Made by a program: the position numbers and the translations under genes
Shown here: positions 31,801-39,772 of the stretch, piece by piece
Layout: each line of letters begins with the position of its first letter
Numbering within the stretch: position 1 is the first letter of the stretch
The notes under the pieces: generated by a model
The model's database searches: none
What the model saw: the letters and a program-made list of their open reading frames with translations, nothing else
What the model was told of the DNA's origin: nothing
Source: Ramlibacter sp.
GTDB lineage: Bacteria; Pseudomonadota; Gammaproteobacteria; Burkholderiales; Burkholderiaceae_C
DNA length: 64,000 bases
Direction of reading: 5' to 3'
NCBI GenBank assembly: GCA_016713005.1
Contig: JADJPY010000011.1
Span: forward strand, 62,001 to 126,000

Positions 31801-33674
31801 ATGTCGAGCACTCTCAGTCAAATGGTTGCTCGGCGTGCGTACTTCTCCGCGTCGATTGAGGAGCTTCTTTCTGCTTCCACCGAGGAAGTACTAGGAAGCT
31901 TGACGCGAGACAGTGAGTTCTCGGTCGAACCCACACAGCGGGACGCTTGGATACAGCAACTGGCTGTTCTGCAGGAAGCGCTTCCTGGTTTCAAAGGTCG
32001 AGGAAGAGCCTACTTCGAGTTTGTCGTGCCACGACTGGGCAAGCGAATCGATGTGGTGCTTCTCATCGATCATGTTCTTTTCGTTGTCGAATTTAAAGTT
32101 GGCGAGAAGAATTTCACCCGCAGCGGTTTGGAGCAAGTCTGGGACTATGCCCTTGACCTCAAGAATTTCCACGAAACAAGCCATGCGGTAGCGGTAGCTC
32201 CTGTGTTGGTGGCCACTCGGGCGCGAGGGAAACTGGGTGCAGTTGCGACTACCCAACACAATGATGGGGTTCTTTGTCCCATAACCGTGTCACCAGAATG
32301 CCTGGCCTTGTGTATTGGGCAAGTTTTGCTTTTTTGCACCGGCGACAAGATCGATCCGCTGGAATGGGAGCAGGGACGGTATAAGCCAACGCCTACGATT
32401 GTTGAAGCAGCGAAGCACCTGCGCAGCTCTGGGAGACTGGCACCAAGGGGCGGAAGAGGACTGGACGTCGCGACGCAGGCGTTGATCGAAGACGAGGCCG
32501 AACAGGCGCTTGTTGTGACTGTACGGGCCCTGGTCGGGCAAATGTTTACAAGGCGACAGAATCTGCGTGTCCTCTAGGCTGGGCCTCTCGTTGCCATTCT
32601 TCGTGAGGCGCTCGCCAGAGACAAGCAACTCCGCGAGAAACTCGCGGGGAACAAGATGCGAAAAGGACAAGCCCGTCTGGCTGTAGAGGCGTTTATCCAA
32701 AACGTCCATCATTTCCAGTGCTAAAGCCAGGACCACCCTGAGCACTGGCCACTTTGATAGGGAACCGTCGTGAGCAACAGCGGCATTCATGCGCGAAAGA
32801 AGTGGCCTAACTTGATCATGGGCCGGTTTGATCTCAGCTGGACCGGCATTCTGATTGGGCAGTGGTGGTGTGCCTTGTCGGTGGTGGACAGGAAATCAAC
32901 ACGGGGGAGGCCGGCATCGGAGAGTGGATTGCCGCGCTAGAGCGATCGTTTCCCGATTGGCATGTTCACGTGTCCTCGCGGCTTCATGACGATGAGTATG
33001 GAGCTGGTTCCGCGCTTGCAGCTGTGGCTAGGCGCCCAGAAGTTACCTTTAATGATGACCTGCACCTCTCTGTCTCAATGCGCTCCTTTAGGGCAGAAAA
33101 GCAGTCCTTGTTTGTCAAACGCTTGTTGGATCGGGACCAAGCCGGCGCGACGGAAGTGCTGAAAGAGGTGGATCTTCGGTATGATTGCGACCGGCTTGGC
33201 GCCAACAGTGGTTGAAGCGCAGCGCGAGGCAGGAGGCACGGAATGGTAGTTTCGTCTCAGGCCCAGCGGTTGAAGCCGCACGCCATTGACGTTCGCTCGC
33301 CGATGGACCCTGTTCATTGGTTTTTGGATGACCGAGATGACGTTCGCTCGTCCTACTACCTTGAGGATGTCGCTACTGAATTCCACGTTCAGGGACTCGA
33401 GCTAGATTGGTCCTGTGTTGTTTGGGATGGAGACTTCAGATACGGGGAAGATGGTTGGTTGCCTTACTCGTTCGTTGGGAGTCAATGGCAGCATATTCGC
33501 AAGGAAGAGCGAAAGAGTTATCTGAAGAACGCTTATCGCGTGCTCCTAACCCGCGCGAGGCAGGGGATGGTGATCGTGGTTCCGTACGGTGATGTGGACG
33601 ATCACACCCGCGCTCCAAGCCTTTATGACGGCACGTTCAATTATTTGAAGAGCGTCGGAGTAAAGGTGCTGTGA
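31801..33674 (+). pseudogene. Decayed DUF2075 family helicase/nuclease gene
   Basis: Remnants of one gene are scattered over three frames. 31801-32440 encodes the N-terminal PD-(D/E)XK-like region (FEFVVPRLGKRIDVVLLIDHVLFVVEFKVGE). Near 32580-32720 another frame reads GPLVAILREALARDK and AFIQNVHHF. 32850-33215 gives VVCLVGGGQEINTGEAG, and 33240-33674 gives the C-terminal HWFLDDRDDVRSSYY and YLKNAYRVLLTRARQGMVIVV. The Walker A region is missing. Frameshifts, stops and a deletion make it non-functional. It is less GC-rich than its neighbours, suggesting recent acquisition. Intact relatives are about 650-700 aa. Confidence 0.85.
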
Positions 33675-33688
33675 TCAGTGCGCCTTGA

Positions 33689-34105
33689 TCACAACAAGAG
33701 CTTTCTGTGGGCGCGTAAATGGTTCACACGACGCGTCTCCCGGAAGGCATCAGGGAGTCTTTCGCAATCATCTGGACTTACGTAGTAGACCGTCCAGTCA
33801 CCGAAATACATGCCGTCAAAGACCAGTAGGTCTCCGTCGATTTTGAGTTCGAATTGGATTTCCTCCGTTCCAAAGTAGCCGATTGCATCGGCCGCTTCCT
33901 CAAATTCGATCTTGATGTCCAAAGCGTAGGTCGTGTGGCACCACCGCAAGGGTCCGATGGTGGGGCCATCGAATCCCCAGTCGTTCATGGGCTCTCGGGG
34001 GTGGTGACGGCCATGAAAGAGACCGAGGTAAAGGCCGGGCTTGGCGGGCTTGGACCCATATTCGGGCCAAGAGCGTTCTGATTCCGGGCGAGTGATTGCA
34101 AGCAT
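33689..34105 (-). CDS. Uncharacterised 138-residue protein
   Basis: A soluble, acidic-to-neutral protein that I do not recognise. It starts MLAITRPESERSWPEYGSKP and contains GLYLGLFHGRHHPREPMNDWGFDGPTIGPL and an acidic EFEEAADAIGYFGTEEIQFELKIDGD stretch that looks beta-rich. A strong AGGAGG SD fixes the start at 34105. It is convergent with the DUF2075 pseudogene and lies in the same less GC-rich patch, so it is probably accessory DNA. Confidence 0.75.
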   Translation of the reverse strand: MLAITRPESERSWPEYGSKPAKPGLYLGLFHGRHHPREPMNDWGFDGPTIGPLRWCHTTYALDIKIEFEEAADAIGYFGTEEIQFELKIDGDLLVFDGMYFGDWTVYYVSPDDCERLPDAFRETRRVNHLRAHRKLLL

Positions 34106-34251
34106 GTTGACCTCCTGTTTTGGAGAAGCAAGGCTATTGCTTGATCGCGACTTTGTGACCCAGGGCATTGCCTGGGGTGACGTGTAGCCGTCTCCTGGGC
34201 AAACTGGCGTGCCCGCAGGCCCGTACAGTGCCTCCCAGCCAGTTTTACATG

Positions 34252-34311
34252 CCAAATTGGCCTCTAGCCCCCCGCCAGTGCTTGCTGACTCGCTATTAAA
34301 ACCATAGCGAT
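34252..34311 (+). repeat. Dispersed modular repeat (GCTAT family), full-length copy
   Basis: CCAAATTGGCC, TAGCCCCCCGCCAGTGCT, then CGCTATTAAAACCATAGCGA. It fills part of the 310-bp gap at 34106-34415, in which no gene was seen. Confidence 0.7.
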
Positions 34312-34415
34312 CGGACGTCCCAACCCGCGCGGCCCCCTGCCCCTGCTGACAGCTTCTGGCACCCCCGGGGCCTACGCTGGCGGGCCCTTTGTTGCACACC
34401 CTGCAGGAGCCCGCC

Positions 34416-34814
34416 ATGCCCGAACTCAACCCCAGCGTCATCAGCCATGTTTCCCTGGGCACCAACGATTACCCCCGCGCCAAGGCGTTTTACGACGCGG
34501 TGCTGCCCACGCTGCAGATCCGCTGCGTGATGGATTTCCCCGGCGCGGCGGGCTATGGCCGCGCCTTCCCCGAGTTCTGGATCCAGACGCCGTTTGACGG
34601 CGGCCGGGCGGCGGTGGGCAACGGCACGCACATCGCCTTTCTGGCCAACTCGGTGGAAGAGGTGCACGCCTTCCACGCGGCCGCGCTGGCCCACGGCGGG
34701 CGGGACGACGGCGCCCCCGGCCCGCGCCCGGACTACGGCCCCGAGTACTACGCCGCCTTCGTGCGCGACCCGGACGGCCACAAGATCGAGGCGATGCTGT
34801 TGCGGCAAGTGTAG
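34416..34814 (+). CDS. VOC family (glyoxalase-like) protein
   Basis: A 132-residue vicinal-oxygen-chelate protein: ISHVSLGTNDYPRAKAFYDAVLP at the start, and YYAAFVRDPDGHKIEAMLL with the C-terminal metal-ligand Glu at the end. AGGAG precedes the ATG at 34416. The substrate is unknown; such proteins include lyases and dioxygenases. Confidence 0.88.
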   Translation: MPELNPSVISHVSLGTNDYPRAKAFYDAVLPTLQIRCVMDFPGAAGYGRAFPEFWIQTPFDGGRAAVGNGTHIAFLANSVEEVHAFHAAALAHGGRDDGAPGPRPDYGPEYYAAFVRDPDGHKIEAMLLRQV

Positions 34815-34835
34815 AGAGCCCATCCGCGCATAAGT

Positions 34836-34864
34836 TGCCTTTTGATAGCACGGGCGCTATCATG
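34836..34864 (+). promoter_or_regulatory. Promoter with palindromic operator for the PIN toxin operon
   Basis: TTGCCT (34836-34841), 17-base spacer, TATCAT (34859-34864). The perfect inverted repeat TGATAGC/GCTATCA (34844-34850 and 34857-34863) overlaps the spacer and -10. The start codon at 34870 falls at the expected transcription start and no SD is present, so the mRNA may be leaderless. Confidence 0.55.
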
Positions 34865-34869
34865 TTGAC

Positions 34870-35298
34870 ATGGCAGACCGCGTCATTCTGGACACCAACG
34901 TGCTGGTTGCTGCGTTTACCAGCGAAGAAGGCGCCTCGCGTGCGGTGTTGCGCGGGGTGTTGGCGGGGCACTGGCAACCCTTGATTTCGTTGCCGTTGTT
35001 CATGGAGTACGAGGACGTTCTCGCCCGGTCCGATGTGATGGCGCGCTGTCCGTTGCCCGTGGATGATCAGCAGGCCCTGCTGGATGCCTTGCTGTCGCAC
35101 TGTGATCTGGTGGAGGTGTACTACGCTTGGCGCCCCAATCTGCAGGATGAGGGCGACAACCACGTGTTCGAGTTGGCGGTTGCGGCCCAGGACGCTACCC
35201 TGCTGACTTGGAATCTGCGCGATTTCGCCAGTGCCGAGTTGCGGTTTCCGCAGGTGCGCGTGGTGACACCTGCGCAATGGATGAAGGAGAAAGCCTGA
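34870..35298 (+). CDS. PIN-domain toxin of a type II toxin-antitoxin pair
   Basis: A 142-residue PIN-domain ribonuclease-type protein. Acidic residues of the active site are visible: D8 in VILDTNVLVAAF, the Glu in LFMEYEDVL, and DEGDNHVFELAVAA plus TWNLRDF near the C terminus. It belongs to the 'PIN family toxin component' group. The toxin precedes the antitoxin, the reverse of the common order, and overlaps it by one base (TGATG). Confidence 0.88.
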   Translation: MADRVILDTNVLVAAFTSEEGASRAVLRGVLAGHWQPLISLPLFMEYEDVLARSDVMARCPLPVDDQQALLDALLSHCDLVEVYYAWRPNLQDEGDNHVFELAVAAQDATLLTWNLRDFASAELRFPQVRVVTPAQWMKEKA

Positions 35299-35525
35299 TG
35301 TCTGTACTGACCATTCGATTGCCCGACGCCAAGCACGCCCGCCTGAAGGAGCTGGCGCGCGCGCGGGGCGTCAGCACCAACAAGCTGGTTGAAGAGCTGG
35401 CCACAGTGGCGCTGGCCCAGCAGGACGCGCAGACACGCTTTGCCCTGCGCGCAGGCCGCGGTGACGCGGCGCGTGGTCTGGCCGTGCTGGACAAGCTGGA
35501 CGCCGCTTTCGGCACTGCCCGCTGA
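35298..35525 (+). CDS. Ribbon-helix-helix-type antitoxin
   Basis: A 75-residue protein starting MSVLTIRLPDAKHARLKELARARGVSTNKLVEEL, the pattern of a CopG/HicB-like ribbon-helix-helix DNA-binding domain, followed by a short tail likely to wrap the PIN toxin. It is translationally coupled to the toxin. It probably binds the palindrome at 34844-34863 for autoregulation. Confidence 0.85.
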   Translation: MSVLTIRLPDAKHARLKELARARGVSTNKLVEELATVALAQQDAQTRFALRAGRGDAARGLAVLDKLDAAFGTAR

Positions 35526-35561
35526 CTCTGCCGCGGGCCGGGGAGGCCGTAGACTCCCCGC

Positions 35562-36224
35562 ATGCCCGCTTTTGACGCCAATGTCGCCCACGCCGATTGC
35601 GCCGACATTGCCGTCATCGACTTTGAAACCACCGGCCTGTCGCCCACGATGGGCGACCGCGCCACCGAGGTGGCGATCGTGCTGCTGCGCTCGGGCCAGG
35701 TGGTGGGGCGCTTCCAGAGCCTGATGAACGCGGGTGTGCGCATCCCGCCGTTTATCGAGTCGTTCACCGGCATCACCAACGCCATGGTGGCCGCCGCGCC
35801 GCCGGCCGCGCAGGTGATGGCCGAGGCCGCGCGCTTTGTGGGCCGCGCGCCGCTGGTGGCGCACAACGCCGCGTTTGACCGCCGCTTCTGGCAGGCCGAG
35901 CTGGCCCGCCTGGGCGATGCCGCCCCGCCCGCGGCCGATGCGCCGTTTGCCTGCACGCTGCTGCTGGCGCGCCGCTTGTACCCGCAGGCGCCTAGCCACA
36001 AGCTGGGGGCCATGGCAGCGCTGCACGGGCTGGCGCCCACGGGCCGGGCGCACCGCGCGCTGGCCGACGCCGAGATGGCCGCCGCCCTGCTGGCGCGCAT
36101 CCAGGCCGACCTGTGCGAGCGCTTTAGCCTGCCCGAGGCTGGCCACGCCCTGCTGATGCAGGCCCAGGCCTGCCAGCGCCAGGCCCTGCCGGTGGTGATG
36201 CGCCGGGCGGTGCAGGCGGCTTGA
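35562..36224 (+). CDS. DnaQ-like 3'-5' exonuclease (DEDDh)
   Basis: A 220-residue exonuclease. ExoI is IAVIDFETTGLSPTMGDRATEVAIV, ExoII is LVAHNAAFDRRFW, and ExoIII is HRALADAEMAAALL with the catalytic His. It could proofread DNA or degrade RNA/DNA. It stands alone, without a polymerase or GIY-YIG domain. Confidence 0.9.
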   Translation: MPAFDANVAHADCADIAVIDFETTGLSPTMGDRATEVAIVLLRSGQVVGRFQSLMNAGVRIPPFIESFTGITNAMVAAAPPAAQVMAEAARFVGRAPLVAHNAAFDRRFWQAELARLGDAAPPAADAPFACTLLLARRLYPQAPSHKLGAMAALHGLAPTGRAHRALADAEMAAALLARIQADLCERFSLPEAGHALLMQAQACQRQALPVVMRRAVQAA

Positions 36225-36258
36225 GGCGGCCAGGGGCCCTTTTTCGGGGTTTTATATG

Positions 36259-36316
36259 GAAAATCGGGCTGTAGCCCCCGCCAGATGGGCCTGACCCGCT
36301 ATTAAAACGATAGCGA
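36259..36316 (+). repeat. Dispersed modular repeat (GCTAT family), full-length copy
   Basis: GGAAAATCGGGCTGTAGCCC, CCGCCAGATGGGCCTGACC, then CGCTATTAAAACGATAGCGA. The GC arm GGGCTGTAGCCC and the AT arm CGCTAT/ATAGCG can both form hairpins. Confidence 0.7.
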
Positions 36317-36359
36317 TTGTGGGCTGGCTTTGCGTGCTGGATTCGCGGACAATGGAGCC

Positions 36360-36560
36360 ATGAAAATGCAACGCGTCGTGACCAAAGCTTCGCTCCATGC
36401 GGTGGTGGGCGAGCCCTCGCGCGACTTGCGATACTGGTTGGCCCAACCCGTGCAGGCCAGGCTGGCTGCGGTCGAGGTGTTGCGCCAGCAGATGGCGGGC
36501 CCAGATGCTGAACGAAGACTTCAAAGAGTTTGCCGGGTTGTTGCACTCAAACCAGGTTGA
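36360..36560 (+). CDS. Small antitoxin-like partner of the nucleotidyltransferase
   Basis: A 66-residue protein with the pattern V-T-K-A-S-L...DLRYWLAQPVQARLAAVEVLRQQM...RLQRVCRVV, seen in short proteins encoded just 5' of stand-alone nucleotidyltransferases in proteobacteria. It overlaps the next gene by 56 nt in a different frame. Function is inferred only from pairing; it may be an antitoxin. Confidence 0.65.
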   Translation: MKMQRVVTKASLHAVVGEPSRDLRYWLAQPVQARLAAVEVLRQQMAGPDAERRLQRVCRVVALKPG

Positions 36561-36954
36561 GTACCTGATCGTTGGGGGCTACGCGCTGGCCGCGTATGGA
36601 CATCCGCGGTACACGGGGGATCTCGATTTCTGGGTGGGGACAGACCCCGTCAATGCCCGGCGGGTTCAGGCGGCGCTGGCCGATTTTGGGTTCGGTGCCC
36701 TGGGCATCGGTGTTGAAGATCTGACAACCCCCAACCGGGTGATCCAGCTGGGCTTCCCGCCGCGGCGCATTGATTTGCTGACCAGTATCGACGGCGTCGA
36801 GTTTGCACCCTGCCATGCGCGGCGCATGGTTGTCCCGGTTGATGGCCTGAGCCTGAACTTCATCTCGCTGGATGACTTCAAGTCCAACAAGCGGGCCACG
36901 GGCCGTCACAAGGATCTGGCGGACCTGGACGCTCTGGATGACGATCTGTCCTGA
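36505..36954 (+). CDS. AbiEii/MNT-like nucleotidyltransferase (DUF6036 type)
   Basis: A 149-residue nucleotidyltransferase-fold protein. Visible motifs are GGYALAAYGHPRYTGDLDFWV (glycine motif followed by the paired Asp) and later RIDLLTSIDGVEF with the third Asp. Such proteins form toxin-antitoxin-like pairs (MNT/AbiE group). The start at 36505 lies inside the upstream small gene. It may be a phage-defence or stress module. Confidence 0.78.
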   Translation: MLNEDFKEFAGLLHSNQVEYLIVGGYALAAYGHPRYTGDLDFWVGTDPVNARRVQAALADFGFGALGIGVEDLTTPNRVIQLGFPPRRIDLLTSIDGVEFAPCHARRMVVPVDGLSLNFISLDDFKSNKRATGRHKDLADLDALDDDLS

Positions 36955-37067
36955 CCGGCTGGCAAACTTTGCTGGCGATTAGCCCTGCCGCCCGCGCCCT
37001 TGAAGGCCGGGTGAACCGCTCCACCTGAGTTGCCCTGCCCCAACGGCGCTCCCCACAGGCTTTTGCC

Positions 37068-38225
37068 ATGGCCCTTATCCCCGTGATGTTGTTCTCTGCG
37101 CTGCTGCACGCCTTTGTGGGCTGGCGGCTGCTGGGCGACCTGGCGCTCACCTCGCCCGCGCTGGCCTGGGCCACGGGGCTGGTGCTGCTGGCGTCGGCGC
37201 TCCTGATGCCCATGGGCTTGTTTGCGCGGCGCGCGGCGCGGGGGCGGCTTGCGCTGGCCCTCACCTGGGCCGGGCTGCTGTGCATGGGGCTGTTCTCCAC
37301 GCTGTTTGTGCTGACGGTGCTGCGCGATGCGGTGTTGCTGCTGGCCTGGCTGGCATCGCTGCTGTGGCCGGGCGGGCTGGCGCTGGACGCGCTGGTGGCC
37401 ACATCCGCGCTGGCGGTGCCGCTGCTGGGCCTGCTGGCCACGGTGCTGGGTTTCTGGAACGCGCGGCGCACGGCGGCGGTGGTGCGGGTGGACGTGCCCA
37501 TTGCCGGTCTGCCGGCGGCGCTGCACGGATTCACCGTGGCGCAGATCTCCGACGTGCACATCGGCCCCACGCTGCGCCACCGCCACATGCACGCCATCGT
37601 GGCGCGGGTCAACAGCCTGGGCGTGGACATGGTGGCCATCACGGGTGACCTGGTGGACGGCCGCGTGCAAGAACTCTCCGACCACGTGGCGCCGCTGGCG
37701 CAGCTGCAGTCGCGCCACGGCACGTATTTCGTCACCGGCAACCACGAGTACTACTCGGGCGCGCACGACTGGATCACCGAGCTGCGCCGCATTGGTGTGC
37801 AGGTGCTGATGAACGAGCACGTGGTGCTGCACCACCCGCACGCCGAGGGCACGCACCCGCTGGTGGTGGCGGGCGTGGCCGACTGGAGCGCGCACCACTT
37901 TGACGAGTCGCACCGCAGCAGCCCGCAGGCGGCCATGGCCGGTGCCCCCGCAAACGCCGGCCTGCGCCTGCTGCTGGCGCACCAGCCGCGCAGCGCGCCT
38001 GCGGCCGCCGAGGCGGGGTTTGACGTGCAGCTGTCGGGCCACACGCACGGCGGGCAGTTCTGGCCGTGGAACCACTTTGTGCGGCTGCAGCAGCCCTACA
38101 CCGCGGGGCTGCACCGCCTGCGCGAGCTGTGGGTCTACACCAGCCGTGGCACCGGCTACTGGGGCCCGCCCAAGCGCTTTGGAGCGCCCTCGGAGATCAC
38201 CCACCTGCGGCTGGTGATGGCTTGA
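37068..38225 (+). CDS. Membrane-anchored metallophosphoesterase (YkuE-like)
   Basis: A 385-residue protein. The first 130 residues hold about four membrane helices. The calcineurin-like domain follows, with metal motifs ISDVHIGP, ITGDLVDG, TGNHEYY, LLAHQP and LSGHTHGGQ in order. It probably acts on a phospholipid or phosphodiester at the membrane. A CAAGCCCC/GGGGCTTG hairpin lies after the stop (38233-38255). Confidence 0.88.
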   Translation: MALIPVMLFSALLHAFVGWRLLGDLALTSPALAWATGLVLLASALLMPMGLFARRAARGRLALALTWAGLLCMGLFSTLFVLTVLRDAVLLLAWLASLLWPGGLALDALVATSALAVPLLGLLATVLGFWNARRTAAVVRVDVPIAGLPAALHGFTVAQISDVHIGPTLRHRHMHAIVARVNSLGVDMVAITGDLVDGRVQELSDHVAPLAQLQSRHGTYFVTGNHEYYSGAHDWITELRRIGVQVLMNEHVVLHHPHAEGTHPLVVAGVADWSAHHFDESHRSSPQAAMAGAPANAGLRLLLAHQPRSAPAAAEAGFDVQLSGHTHGGQFWPWNHFVRLQQPYTAGLHRLRELWVYTSRGTGYWGPPKRFGAPSEITHLRLVMA

Positions 38226-38302
38226 CGGGCGTCAAGCCCCGGCCCGGGGGCTTGTGGCACTGTTCCTGCTGGTTCCATTTGATCTGACTCCAGGGGTACT
38301 CC

Positions 38303-39277
38303 ATGACGATTTCACGCCGACATTTCCAGGCCGCCCTGCTGGGCGCCGCCGCCGCGCTGGCCGCGCCGGCCACCCTGGCGCAGGGCAAGACGCTCAAGCT
38401 GCTGGTGGGTTTCCCGCCCGGGGGCGGCACCGATGCCATTGCACGGCTGCTGGCCGAGCGCCTGCGCGACGAGCTGGGCCACCCGGTGGTGGTGGAAAAC
38501 CGCCCCGGCGCGGGCGGGCAGATCGCGGCGCAGGCGCTCAAGGCCGCGCCGGCGGACGGGCTGACGCTGTTCCTCTCGCACGATCACAGCATCTCCATCC
38601 TGCCGCTGGTGACGCGCAACCCCGGGTACGACCCGGCGCAGGACTTTGTCCCCGTGGCGGGCTTTGCCACCTTTGTCAATGCGTTTGCGGTCTCTGGCGG
38701 CACGCCGGCCAGGACGTTTGCCGAGTACGTGCAGTGGGTGCAGGGCCCGGGCAAGGGCAAGGGTTCGGTGGGGGTGCCCGCGCCGGCGTCGATCCCGGAG
38801 TTTCTGGTCAAGCTGATCGGCGAGAAGTTCGGCCTGGATCTGGTGGCCGCGCCCTACCGGGGCAGCGCGCCCATGATGGGCGACATGCTGGGCAACCAGA
38901 TTGCGGCGGGCACCGGCTCGGTGCCGGATTTCATCGAGAACCACCGCGCGGGCAAGTTGCGCGTGCTGGGTGTGCTGGGCCGCGAGCGCCAGGCCGTGCT
39001 GCCCGATGTGCCCACGTTTGGCGAGCTGGGGCTCAGCGGCTTTGAGGACGTGCCGTACTACGGCCTGTTTGCGCCCAGGGGCACGCCGGCCTCTGCCATC
39101 GAGCCGGTGGCGGCGGCGGTGGCGCGCGCGGTGCAGCAGCCCGCGCTGCGCGAGCAGCTCACCCGCATGGGGCTGGCCGTGGGCGCGGTGGGGCCGGCGC
39201 AACTGGGCGAGCGCGAGCGCGCCTACACGCGGGTCTGGGCCGAAATCATCCGCACCAAGGGCTTTGTGCCACAGTAA
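38303..39277 (+). CDS. Bug/TTT family periplasmic solute-binding protein
   Basis: A 324-residue tripartite-tricarboxylate-transporter receptor of the Bug type. The Tat-like signal is MTISRRHFQAALLGAAAALAAPATLAQ; then KLLVGFPPGGGTDAIARLLAERL and VVVENRPGAGGQIAAQAL, diagnostic of the family. No membrane TctAB genes are adjacent, as is usual for the many orphan Bug proteins of Burkholderiales. The ligand is probably an organic acid. Confidence 0.92.
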   Translation: MTISRRHFQAALLGAAAALAAPATLAQGKTLKLLVGFPPGGGTDAIARLLAERLRDELGHPVVVENRPGAGGQIAAQALKAAPADGLTLFLSHDHSISILPLVTRNPGYDPAQDFVPVAGFATFVNAFAVSGGTPARTFAEYVQWVQGPGKGKGSVGVPAPASIPEFLVKLIGEKFGLDLVAAPYRGSAPMMGDMLGNQIAAGTGSVPDFIENHRAGKLRVLGVLGRERQAVLPDVPTFGELGLSGFEDVPYYGLFAPRGTPASAIEPVAAAVARAVQQPALREQLTRMGLAVGAVGPAQLGERERAYTRVWAEIIRTKGFVPQ

Positions 39278-39304
39278 GGGCCCGCCCCCTCCCCGGAAAC
39301 CAAC

Positions 39305-39700
39305 ATGACCAGCCCCTCCACCGACCACCGATTGACCGAACGCCCCGTGCTGGACGTGGACCATATCCACCCGGCCGTGCGCGGCTACGTGGCCAACCTG
39401 CACGGCGACATCGTGCGCGAGGTGCAGGCCGCGGTGGCGGCGCACCCGGTGGTGGTGGTGGGCATGGGCATGAACCCCATGCCCAAGCGCGCCCGCAAGG
39501 CGCTGGACGAAGCCGGCGTGTCGTACCACTACATGGAGTACGGCAACTACCTCAACACCTGGCGGCGGCGCAACGCGCTCAAGCTGTGGACGGGCTGGCC
39601 GACCTTCCCCATGGTGTTTGTGCGCGGCGTGCTGGTGGGCGGCGCCACCGATGTGGAAAAGCTCATCGCCTCGGGCGAGCTCAAGACGATGCTGGGCTGA
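39305..39700 (+). CDS. Glutaredoxin-like protein lacking active-site cysteines
   Basis: A 131-residue glutaredoxin-fold protein. The fold is clear (VVVVGMGMNPMPKRARKALDEAGVSYHYMEYG, then WPTFPMVFVRGVLVGGATDVEKLI with the cis-Pro and GG glutathione-binding motif). Where CPYC or CGFS should be it has N-P-M-P, and the protein has no cysteine at all. It cannot do thiol chemistry and may bind glutathione or act as a scaffold. Confidence 0.82.
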   Translation: MTSPSTDHRLTERPVLDVDHIHPAVRGYVANLHGDIVREVQAAVAAHPVVVVGMGMNPMPKRARKALDEAGVSYHYMEYGNYLNTWRRRNALKLWTGWPTFPMVFVRGVLVGGATDVEKLIASGELKTMLG

Positions 39701-39772
39701 GAGCCCCGCCAACTGCGGGCACAGGAAGGCTCGCGCACAGGCTCGCGGAAAGGCTGGCGTAAAGTGCGGCCC

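Noticed and set aside
32290..32790. Antisense 166-residue frame in the DUF2075 remnant
   Set aside because: The sense strand shows ordered DUF2075 segments, while the antisense product matches nothing recognisable.
34844..34863. Palindrome before the PIN toxin as a phage attachment site
   Set aside because: No integrase or tRNA is near and the same heptamers recur in the dispersed repeat; an operator is the simpler reading.
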